Shown piece after piece: positions 34,338 to 44,300 of a stretch of 64,000 nt of DNA. Made by a program: the position numbers and the translations under genes. The notes under the pieces are model-generated. The model did no database searches. It was not told where the DNA came from and worked only from the letters and a program-made list of their open reading frames with translations. Location: assembly GCA_029782225.1 (NCBI GenBank), contig JAKOVF010000001.1, forward strand, positions 47,178 through 111,177. The letters run 5' to 3'. The DNA comes from Chloroflexota bacterium. Lineage in GTDB: Bacteria > Chloroflexota > Anaerolineae > Anaerolineales > Villigracilaceae. How positions within the stretch are numbered: position 1 is the stretch's first letter; each line of letters opens with the position of its first letter.

Positions 34338-37300
34338 CTATTGAGCCGACAGTGCCAGTTCAATTGCCTGCTCCAGCTCCATAGATCGCCCGAGGTCCCA
34401 TTCGGTGGCAGCGGATGCTGCCAGCGCTTCGCGCGCGGGCGCGATCATACGGTCGACTCGTGCCTGCTCTGAAGGGGGAAGCGGTGCGCCAATAGATTCA
34501 CGCAACGCAGCCGTAAAACCGGCCAGCCGCAGCGCCTTGTTCGGTTTGGCTTCCGCGGCGGCCAATCCGGCGTAATCTTCGATGAGGTAGGCAATGGCGG
34601 TCTTGTCGCCAAGCTCGCGGGTGATCATCAGGCTCTCGTCAAGAAGCGGCCTGGCGTCGGCAAATGCGCCTTCGTCCAATACAACATCAGCCAGCGTATT
34701 GAGGGAGAGCGCCAGTCCAGCCATGTCACCCAGTTGCCGGCGGATCATCAAGCTCTCCTGGAGCAACCGACGTGCCTCAGAATACTCACCCTGGTCGCTG
34801 GCGACGCACGCCTGGTTGTTCAATAGCTGACCGACCGCCCAGCGATCGCCCATTTCGCGAAAGAGGGTGAGGCTCTCTTCGTTCAATCGACGCGCGCCGG
34901 CGAGGTCGCGCTGGAAGCGTGCAATGATGCCCAGGTTATTGAGCAGCGTCGCTACTCCGGGCGTGTCCCCCAGTTCCCGCCGCAGGGCCAGGCTCTCCTG
35001 ATTCAGTTCACGCGCAGTGGCATAATCCCCCTGCCAAGTAGCAACCGTCCCAGCGCCTTTGAGCACATGAGCGCGCGCCTTCTGACGAAGACGGAGGTCC
35101 GCAATTCCTCCAGCCAGTTCCAGGCTCACGTCATAATAGACGCGAGCCTCCGAATATTTGCCCTGCAAACGGTAGATCTCTCCAATATCAGCCAGAGCCT
35201 GACTAACACTCACACTGTCGTTCAATTGTTGGTAGTTATCGCGCGCGCGCCCAAGCCAAGCTTCTGCCTCGACGTATTTTCCCTGTTTGCGCAGCAGCCA
35301 GCCCAGAGCCCGTTGTGACTGAGCGTGCTTCGGCGCATCGTTCAAGCGACCTGTCAGCGTTTCGACCTGTCGATAAATATCCTCTGTGTCTTTCCACTCA
35401 CCCACCAATTCGAGCACTTGACCCAGTTTCAGCATTACAGCGACCTGCTGATCCTCAGGGAGCAAAGGCAAGGCCTGGCGGTAGTATGTGATTGTCGCAG
35501 CATTTGCATACTGAGCCTGAGCAGCCTCTCCGGCTTTTAACAGGTATTCACGTTTCTTTGCCAGGTTCTCACTGTGCTCGAAGTGATACGCAAGCAGGTC
35601 AATATACTGGTCAAGCGCATTTTGATAGGTTCGCTCGATATACTGTCCGATCTGGTCATGCAGCATGGCACGCGTGGCAAAAGATAACGTTTCGTACGCG
35701 ACCTCCTGAGTAATGACATGCTTGAAGAGGTACGCCAATTCCGGCTCAGGCGTGTCCAGCGGGGTTAAGTCGAGCTCACTCAGAATATTTAGATCTCTTC
35801 GTACCCTTTCCTGATCACCAAACTGGTTATAAACACCCCACAACATAGCCGCTCGAAATAAACGCCCAATGACACTGGCGACCTTGAGTAGAGTTTTCTG
35901 GTTTTCAGTAAGCTGGTCGATGCGGCTGAGGATCAGGCTGTAGAGACTGTTTGGGAGGTCAAGCTGCTCCAGGGCTTCCGGTTGCTGGGGATCGATATTC
36001 CGATCGTGTAAATAATTAAGCAGCTCCTCGATATAGAACGGATTTCCTTGAGATCGAGCACCGATCTGTTCTATCAGCGTCTTCGGAACCCTGGTCTCTT
36101 CGCCATAGATCTGTCCCAGCTTGATCGAAACCAGGCTCTCGATTTCCTCAGCCGGCAGATCAGTCAAAGGGACCTCAGTGAAGTGGAACAGCTGGTTTAC
36201 ACGCGGAGCCAGCAATCGGTCGAGCTGAGGCGGCCGGTACGCCAGAACGATCAGCACCGGGAGGTCGGCAATCCCTCGACCGATCACTTCCAGTAGGTCG
36301 TGAGAAAGCGGATCGAGCCAGTGACAATCTTCGAGCACAAGCATCAGCGGCATCGTCGGCGCACGTTTGCGCAAGCAGTCCAGGAGCAATGCTTCCAGCG
36401 ACTCTTTACGCAGTTTCGCATCGAAGGAGGCAGTCAGTTCATTATCAGAAATGGGAAGGTTAAGGACGGCTCCAAGCAATGGCAGGCGAGGCAATAATGA
36501 GGGGTCAATTTGGGACAATTGCCCATCCAACCACTCGATCTGTTTCTCGGCGGACCAGGAGGGGTCCAAGTGGAAGAACGCCCGCCAAATGCTCTGCCAG
36601 ACCAGATAACTGGTAGCCGTTCCATAGGATTGACACTCACCACCATAACCCGGCACCTGACGTTCGCTCGCCAGACGGATGATCTCAGCAATCAGGCGGG
36701 ATTTTCCCATGCCTGCTTCAGCGGTGATCCCTATAACCTGACCATGACCCAGCAAAGAAAGGTCAAGTTTTTGTGCGATCAATGCCAATTCGGATTTGCG
36801 GCCAACCATCGGCAGAGCGTACTTCGGCTCATGCAGGTGGATGTCCTGCCCCTCCCGCCTCGCGATCAATCGAAAAACCGCGACCGGCTGGGATTTTCCC
36901 TTGACCTGCAACGGCGGGAGTTCCTCCCACGAGAAATTACCTGCCGTCGCTTTCCTGACATTTTGATTGACCAGTACCTGACCGGGCGAAGCGCTCTGCA
37001 TCAGCCTGGCAGCCATATTGACATCATCGCCCAGCGCCCCGTAGGTACGACGGGAAATACTACCGTATGCGCCGGTACGCGTAAGCCCCTGGCTGATGCC
37101 AATCTGTATATCTTTGATGGAATCCACCTGCAGGTCGCGCAATTCGAGCGCCGCAGTCACCGCGCGGATGGCATCATCTTCATGAGCCAGCGGCGCGCCA
37201 AAGGAGACATAGAAATTACTGCCTTTATCGCCAATATTCAACTGGAGCATGTAACTCTGGTAGCGAGCCAGTATGCGTTGAATTGTCTGAAGATAAGCAT

Positions 37301-38174
37301 CCAGCTTCGACTGGGCATCCGGGTCTGCATCATAGTCAATGCCCGAGAACCGCAGAAACAACGCCACCGTTGGGCGTAATTCAGTCAGGAACTCCCCCAT
37401 TCCACTCATGAGCCGTTCATAAATCGGCGGCAGCAGCCAGGGGCGGACAAGCTCAGCCCCAAGTGCGTCAGCCTCCAGCGACGGCCAGGGATCGGGTTTA
37501 ACATCCGCATTAAACCTGTTCATCACGGCGAAGCGTTCGCCACTATCGAAATCGTCGCGCCATTCCAGGACTTCGATCTCATCCTTCAAGGCAGCGACCG
37601 CGAACCGATCGAGAAGCACTTCCCCTCTTTCGGCATGATGCTCCCCCGCGGCCAATCTGTACAGCGTCTTCCCCGCCAGGGCATCAACGAGCTGAATCGC
37701 CGGATCACCGATCAGGAAGCGGCGGGCTGGACCCGCGGTCACGACGACTTTGATCGCCAGGGATACAATGCCGGCACCTGGAATATCGACACTGGCAAAC
37801 TGCTGCATGGTGCGCTGAATCGCCGCGGCACAGGCAGTTGCCCGGGAGGCAGCTGATCGTGCGGAATCAGTCTGGACCCCGTCACCTGTGGGATCGTCAA
37901 ACCAGGAGGTAATGGCATCGCCGCTAAAGCTGATGACACAGCCTCGATAGCTCTCGATCTCCGTCACCAGTGCGTCATATATTTGATTCAGCCAGCGCGT
38001 CAATTCTTCGGCGCCGCGCTGAGGGCCGAGTGCACGCACCAGCGCCTCCGTCAGCGCAGTAAAGCCAGAGATATCCGCAAAGAGTGCGGCGCCGGTCGTA
38101 TGGTCGGGTAAATCCACGCCACGGGCGAGGGCGATGCGTCGATCAATTGGTATGTAGGCGTGTAGAGATTCCAT
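34338..38174 (-). CDS. Soluble adenylyl cyclase-like protein: tandem class III cyclase domains, AAA-type ATPase and TPR repeats
   Basis: A 1278-residue protein. Cyclase domain C1 (about 25-200): AALFADISGFTALTEAL with metal ligand D34 and ISFSGDAITSWF with D86. Domain C2 (about 265-440): the first metal Asp is Arg (ALFLRFSGID, R275), the GDKGSNFYVSFG segment has D316-K317, and GALGDDVNMAARLMQSA carries the transition-state pair N386/R390 that C1 lacks. So one composite active site is expected. Then a P-loop ATPase (Walker A EAGMGKSR, K491; Walker B LMLVLEDCHWLD), and from about 830 a helical region with at least six TPR units (EARRLLQESLMIRRQLGDMA type). It should make cAMP (cGMP cannot be excluded). 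No transmembrane helix. Confidence 0.9.
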   Translation of the reverse strand: MESLHAYIPIDRRIALARGVDLPDHTTGAALFADISGFTALTEALVRALGPQRGAEELTRWLNQIYDALVTEIESYRGCVISFSGDAITSWFDDPTGDGVQTDSARSAASRATACAAAIQRTMQQFASVDIPGAGIVSLAIKVVVTAGPARRFLIGDPAIQLVDALAGKTLYRLAAGEHHAERGEVLLDRFAVAALKDEIEVLEWRDDFDSGERFAVMNRFNADVKPDPWPSLEADALGAELVRPWLLPPIYERLMSGMGEFLTELRPTVALFLRFSGIDYDADPDAQSKLDAYLQTIQRILARYQSYMLQLNIGDKGSNFYVSFGAPLAHEDDAIRAVTAALELRDLQVDSIKDIQIGISQGLTRTGAYGSISRRTYGALGDDVNMAARLMQSASPGQVLVNQNVRKATAGNFSWEELPPLQVKGKSQPVAVFRLIARREGQDIHLHEPKYALPMVGRKSELALIAQKLDLSLLGHGQVIGITAEAGMGKSRLIAEIIRLASERQVPGYGGECQSYGTATSYLVWQSIWRAFFHLDPSWSAEKQIEWLDGQLSQIDPSLLPRLPLLGAVLNLPISDNELTASFDAKLRKESLEALLLDCLRKRAPTMPLMLVLEDCHWLDPLSHDLLEVIGRGIADLPVLIVLAYRPPQLDRLLAPRVNQLFHFTEVPLTDLPAEEIESLVSIKLGQIYGEETRVPKTLIEQIGARSQGNPFYIEELLNYLHDRNIDPQQPEALEQLDLPNSLYSLILSRIDQLTENQKTLLKVASVIGRLFRAAMLWGVYNQFGDQERVRRDLNILSELDLTPLDTPEPELAYLFKHVITQEVAYETLSFATRAMLHDQIGQYIERTYQNALDQYIDLLAYHFEHSENLAKKREYLLKAGEAAQAQYANAATITYYRQALPLLPEDQQVAVMLKLGQVLELVGEWKDTEDIYRQVETLTGRLNDAPKHAQSQRALGWLLRKQGKYVEAEAWLGRARDNYQQLNDSVSVSQALADIGEIYRLQGKYSEARVYYDVSLELAGGIADLRLRQKARAHVLKGAGTVATWQGDYATARELNQESLALRRELGDTPGVATLLNNLGIIARFQRDLAGARRLNEESLTLFREMGDRWAVGQLLNNQACVASDQGEYSEARRLLQESLMIRRQLGDMAGLALSLNTLADVVLDEGAFADARPLLDESLMITRELGDKTAIAYLIEDYAGLAAAEAKPNKALRLAGFTAALRESIGAPLPPSEQARVDRMIAPAREALAASAATEWDLGRSMELEQAIELALSAQ

Positions 38175-38213
38175 GCACTCTCACTTTTGCTTGCAGACAA
38201 AGTAATACTAGCG

Positions 38214-38255
38214 AAGCCCGATAATAACATAATAGATTTATCCATCATCGGGCTT
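38214..38255. repeat. Inverted repeat upstream of the cyclase gene
   Basis: AAGCCCGAT (38214-38222) and ATCGGGCTT (38247-38255), 9-bp arms with a 24-base AT-rich centre, in the 168-bp gap between the cyclase gene start and the end of the giant gene. It may be an operator of the cyclase gene or part of the 3' end of the giant transcript. Confidence 0.45.
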
Positions 38256-38342
38256 GACATCGATACATCGTTCCGGAATATAGACTGCTTATTGTAGCCA
38301 AATCTCGCTTGTAAACACTCTCCTGTCTTCAAATCTTGTGAA

Positions 38343-41300
38343 TTACGGGATCGTCCCGCCGCCAAAATCATCGAAGAAGGCGGCCGGTGCCACTAACGTC
38401 CACAAACCGATGCGGCCGCCCCTGCTATTGAAGAAGGTTTGATCCGCTGTGTTCAAGGTAACCGTCGCGGTGAGTATGCCATTCCTGTAAACCTGCACGG
38501 TACCGTTCGCGAGCGCGCGCCCCCCAAGCTGATCGCCATTCGCGAAGGTAACTAGCGTATTGCCGTAATTCGTCCAAATGGGCCGGTCTGAACGCAAGGT
38601 CGAGACGCGTACTGCTCCTGCCTGAGCATCGTATACCACCAGGATCACACCGGCCCCGGTCTGGCTGGTGGATTGCGCCTTCAACATGACGCCCTGCGAG
38701 ACACTGTGGCGATCAACAGTACTGATGGTGACAAAGGCCTCCTGGCTCGTTCCAAATGATGCCGGCTTCCAGACCAGCGCACCGCCTAATTGGACATCCA
38801 GTTTGTTACTGGCGATCTTGTAAAAACTCGTCCCGTTCGCAATTGCCCAGTTGCTGCCCACCCCGCCATTGGCGCGATTGAAGTTGTCAAGGACTGAGTT
38901 GGCCGGAAAGCCACTAATGATCGTGAGCGATGAACCTAATTGACTTGAGTTCTCGTAATAGTCATCGCTCAGGGTGACAGGATTGCCGGGAACCGGTATC
39001 GTACCATTGAAGTATGCATCCACAGTGTAGACCCCTAAAGGCAGTGGCACTGCTCCCAGCCTGGCATTGCCCTGATAATCCGCGATCACAGAGACCGCAT
39101 ACGCATTTGTGTTGTTGTGCAGCAGGAAGAATATCGACCTTCCGCCGAGTGCGCGTCCAGAAGAATCGCGTACCACTGCAACAAACGGCGTAGGTTGACC
39201 GGCCAGAACATTTGCAGAAGTCGGTGTGACTGTGAGCGTAGTGGTGTCTTTATGGACAGTAAATGTACTGGCATCATTCGAAGGAAGATATTGTGAGCTG
39301 CCGCGGAAACTTGCCTGAGCGGTATAGTCTCCGGGTCGAATGACCAGCTTCAAAGTCAGTGTTGCTTCGCCGGAGGCATCGGTGAAGGCCGAGGCCTGCT
39401 GCCCGCCAACATCGAGGGTCACAAGCTGATTTGCCAGCGGTCCTGCGGCTGTGTCCAACGACAGGTTGAAAGTGCTCTCGCTTAAGTAGGTTCCGGACGC
39501 TGGAGGTGATTGAAGAGTTAATGTTGTCTCGGCAGGCGGGGTTGTAGTCTCGGGTATGACACTATAGTATGCACCAAGGTTGGTCGCGAGCGTTGTCAGA
39601 CCCGCGCCGCCGACAGCCTGCACCATGAAGAGGATATCGTCCGCATTCACGCCAGACGGGAGCGAGAGCGTACCTTCCCACAGCGTGGAATCATCTGCGT
39701 TTTGTGCCAGGTCCAATGGGAGCCATGTCCCATGCAAACTGCTGCCAGCTTCACCTGTATAAAGCACCCAGACCGCCTGTACACCCGCTGAACCGTCGGC
39801 GACAGCATTGACGCTGAAATTGACATTGCTACCATTTACCGCCGCAGATGCGCCGAGGATCATTGGCGCGGCGCTCACCGCGGCGGCTTTGGTGGCCGCC
39901 GGGCTGCCCGCTTCCGCCCAATTGGATGGCAGGTAATAAAGTTGCAGATTCAACTGGCTGAATTTGCGCAGAGTTCCGTCGATGGCCGCGGGCGCACTGG
40001 ACTTGAACTGGGCCGGAAAAACGATCAGCCGTGTCGCGCCGCCGTTGACCGCGTCATAGTAGTTCGGCGCCCATGTCTGGACCGGGTAGAAAACGTCCGT
40101 ATTGTAGGAAAGATGCGCGGTGGAAGTCTCTGTGGTTGGCGAGGAGGTCAATGGCACGATGCCATTGAGGTCCGTGTAGGTGCCGCCGCGCAGGGCAACG
40201 CCGCGCAACTGATTGCCGCTCACGCTGGCATTGAAAATTTCCTTTGGATAAATTGGCTCTAAGGGATTGGCAACCACGCCGTCTGGGCCGGAGAGATAAG
40301 TGGTGGTCACAGTTGAATTATCGGATAGATTGGTCAGTGTCACTGTATGAGTTGTCACCACTGGATTCAACACAGCCGGGCTGGTGCGAAGGCCAAAGTT
40401 TGCACCAGGTCCGCTTGCAACCGGGTTGGTCGCGCTGACAATGGAATTCTCCGTCGGCGGTGTGATGCGCGCTCCGGGCATATCCACCCTCATCATTGGA
40501 AGACCGTACAGCGTCATCTCGACAATGGTTTTCTGATCGATGCCGGTCAATTGAGCGGTCTCGGCCAGATACTGCTGTTTGGCTTTCACAACCGCCTGCC
40601 CGATAGAGATCGGGCCAGTACCAGTTCGCAGTTGCTGTGTCATGAGCACGAATAGGCGCTCACCATATTCGGTCAGTTCGGTGTCGCCGTAAGCATATCC
40701 CGTGGCAGAAATGTAGCCTGCCGCGCCTTTGCGCAGAAACGTCTTTGCCCAGTCTGGATCTGGCGAAACACCCGTCAATAAGTCGCCGTTTGGAACGCTA
40801 TATCCACCATGGCAGCCGAGCGCCAGAAACAGATCATTGCTCAGGTCTACCGGTGATTGCGCGATCTCTGCTGCCGAAAGTTGGGTGGTGTAATCCGCGG
40901 CCAGCAGGTTGCCGGTGCTGAAGTGTCCGGAAAGCATGGCGATATCGAAGTTGCCGGCCAGCAGTTTCGTGCGCAGTTGGTTCGCGGTCCACGCGCTGGG
41001 ATCGGTGGGAGGCAGGCCGGGGGCCTGGATCAACGTGTCGGCAGTGGAGTTGGTGCCGGCGTTCAATTCATTCTTGACCGCGACCGCCGCATCGCCGACG
41101 AAATCATAGCCTGTGACCAGAGTGGTATGGGGCACGATAACGCCATCCGCCGCGATATAAGAGTTGACGGCCGCGCTGATGTCGCTGGCCGTATCCACCA
41201 ACCTGCCCACGGCCAGGTTCGGGAGGGCCAGGGTAAAGCCCGCTTGTGTGACGTTCACCTGTGAGCCATAGCCATCCTGTCCCTGTACGAGATTGGTCTT

Positions 41301-44300
41301 CAGCCCGGCCTCCGAAGCCGTGGATGGTGCAACCGGGACAACGTAATCTTTTTCGTTGGCGAGGCCAGAGACATCCGGAATCTGGAAGAACGGGATCACA
41401 TCCGCGCCGCCAGCCAGGACGATGTATTGAAGCGTTGGATTCGCCGTGCGGTAGGCATCGATCACTTTCTTGATTTCGGCGGCTACCGTGTTCTTGGCAA
41501 ACGCGCAGCCCAGGTTTTGGTCAGCTTGCGAATTGGCAAAGGCAACTCGTGCATATTTGGCATCGGCCAGATCGACCACGATACCATTCACATCGGCGCG
41601 CGCCGCGAGCGTTCCAAGATTCGTCAGCGCAGCAGCGATCTCAGTGGATGTACCGTGCAGCCTGCTGGAATCTGCCAAGATGAGAGATTGAGATGAGCCG
41701 GACGCAGGCGCGGGTCCGGAGATGACCGGCAGCGCGTCCGGGACGGATTGAACGGATCCGCATATCCCACCCTGAACTGTCACTTCCAGAGTGAAGGGAG
41801 TATTGATGTCGTAGGGACCCACCACGCGCACGTATAAATTTTCCTGCAAGTCATACGTGTTTCGCTCGATGGTCTGCACGGTCGCATAAGGATCCATCGA
41901 AATGCCAAGTAAGCTGTTCCGCGCAGCGGCGGCGTACGCATCCAGCGAACCCGATGGAAGCGACCCGGAGGGTAATGAGCCGGAAGGCAATGAACCAGAT
42001 GGCAGAGAGCCTGAGGGCAGTGATCCGGATGGGAGTGAACCGGAAGGCAGCGACCCGGACGGCAGGGAACCGGAAGGTAAGGAACCCGAAGGCAGTGACC
42101 CGGAAGGCAAAGATCCGGAGGGCAATGACCCTGAGGGAAGCGATCCAGATGGGAGTGAACCGGAAGGCAGCGACCCGGACGGGAGATAACCGGTTGGCAG
42201 CGAGCCGGAGGGCAGTGACCCGGAAGGTAAAGATCCGGAGGGCAATGACCCTGAGGGCAGTGACCCGGAGGGCAGTGATCCGGATGGGAGGAAGGCTGTA
42301 TCCGCAGCCTGAGCGCTCAACACCGCCGAATTCTGCGGATCGATCAAACTGCTGTAGATCGGATAGGGGTCACGATGCAGGCTGACCGCACTCCCTGGCA
42401 GACTCGTCAGTTTGATGGTGACCGATGAACCCGGCTGGACCGGGAACTTAAACCATTTTTCCTGGAAGCGGTCGGTGATGAACTGGCGTGTTTGAGAACC
42501 GCTCGAAACAGCCTGTGCCTGGACCCAGTTCAGGTTGGAAGTGGAGAGCGGGCGACAGTAGGAGAATTCGGAGGTGCCATTATTTCCAGTGGCGGTCGCA
42601 GTGATTCCAAGGGGCTCGCTTACCCCGGTATTGAGAGTCTGATCGAAGATCGCAACTCCGGTAGAGTCGGTGGTTACCAAGAAGGAACCGAGATAGCTCT
42701 TTCCTCCACCAAAATAACTTGGGTGACAAGTCTGGTTGGCAAAGACATCGATGCTGTAGTTTTGGTTGGGTTCGGAAGTTAATGCGCCGGCTACGCGCGT
42801 GCTATTGCCATCTGAAGTTGCAAGACTCAATATCGGGTAGTTCTGATAGTTGTTTGGACCGGACACCGTGCCAGCATGGTTGAATGTGACCCCATCGCCG
42901 CCCAGGTCAATGTCGAGGGCATCGTTGGAAAAGATGGAGTTGCGAAGGATCGTATTGCCTGTGCCAGAAGCTACATTGACTCCCGTGCCAGCGTTGAAAG
43001 CGATCGTGTTGCCCATGCCTTGTTCAGTTCCACCGATCGTATTCTCTGACCCGGCGACATACACCCCCGCACGCGCATTCGTCCCGGCCAGACCGTCATC
43101 GGGCAAGGCACTGCCGCCGTTGGGCAATACGCCAGAGCCACTCGCATCCACACCGATGAGATTGCCTTGCACGGAGGTGCCTGTGACGTTGCCATCGACC
43201 AACAGAATGCCAAAGTGACCATTGCCTGAGATCAAGTTACCGCGAACGGCATTGTTCTTTGCAATATGACCAAATGTACCAATGAAGACGCCTCGCTGAC
43301 GATTGCCCAGCGCCGCAGTCCCGGACGGATCCGTGCCAATATAGTTGCCCTGGATCACATTGTTCGTCGAGTCGCCACCGCCAGCTGCGATGAAGATCCC
43401 ATCGCGGTTGCTTGATGCAATATTACGGTCGGCAGGTGCAGTTCCCCCAATCATGTTATTGGTCGTGTTGTTGACGTAGACTCCGGAGGCGGCCAATCCA
43501 TGCGCTGTACCATCCGCTTTGAGGCCGAAGAAATTGCCGGCAATGGTGCTCCCCGATCCATTCACCTCAATCCCATTATTGAAATTCCCATGGATGGCCA
43601 ATCCTCTGATTGTGCCGCCGCCCGAACTGATCAACAACGCCTGAGCACAGGGACTGGGAGCGCAGCTATCCCCATTTAGCTCGATCTGGATGGATGCATT
43701 ATCGCCAACAGCCAGTGTGTTTGGATTCGCTCTGGCCTGTGTGTAACCGTCAATGATTACAGGATCATTGATTGCAGGCAAAGGAGATGCAGGTGAGATG
43801 GTTTGTACACCTTCAGCCGGAATATTGAAGGCAACAAGGTCGAGGTCTGAATCGGCATTCGCTGCATTAATCGCCTCGCGCAAAGTGCAGTCGGTCGCAT
43901 CACAGCGTCCATTATCCGTATCAGCCGTCGAGTTGACGATCTGAGTCGCAGCGATGACGTTGCCAACGAAGCGATTTGAATCAGGTGCACCATTCCACCA
44001 CCCGACTTCGAGAGCCTGACCGCAACTGTAATGCTGTGCTCGATCAAAAGCAAGAAAGTAAACACCGGGGGTACTGGGCGTGGTCACCTCGATGGTTGCG
44101 CTGCCGCTGGCACCAGCTGCGCCTGGAATCCCGGTGTAGATGCAAGTAAAGGGATTGCCTGTGCTAAAACCGATCTCAATTTCATCAATGCACCCGGGGC
44201 ACTCCGCGTCAGTGATCGAGTAGTCCAAGCTGACAGAGAACGTACTCCCCGGGGTTACGAACGCGGTGCTGCTGCCATCGTTGATCCGGACGTTGGAGAT

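Noticed and set aside
36510..37379. 289-codon plus-strand frame inside the cyclase gene
   Set aside because: It is antisense to cyclase and Walker motifs that are clearly coding.
38254..38282. Plus-strand TTGACA-like promoter reading into the giant gene
   Set aside because: The -35 is good, but the -10 (AATATA) is weak and no plus-strand gene follows; an antisense transcript cannot be supported from sequence alone.
41902..42189. Plus-strand frame rich in D-P-E-G-S repeats
   Set aside because: It is the mirror of the SGSLP tract on the other strand; it has no ribosome site and no family features.
41947..42291. CRISPR-like array of short repeats
   Set aside because: Units are 15 bp, contiguous, without spacers, in frame, and encode a conserved pentapeptide inside a long gene.
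41947..42291. LPSGS/LPTGY repeats as sortase signals
   Set aside because: The tract is internal, lacks LPxTG, a hydrophobic segment and a basic tail, and no sortase gene is nearby.
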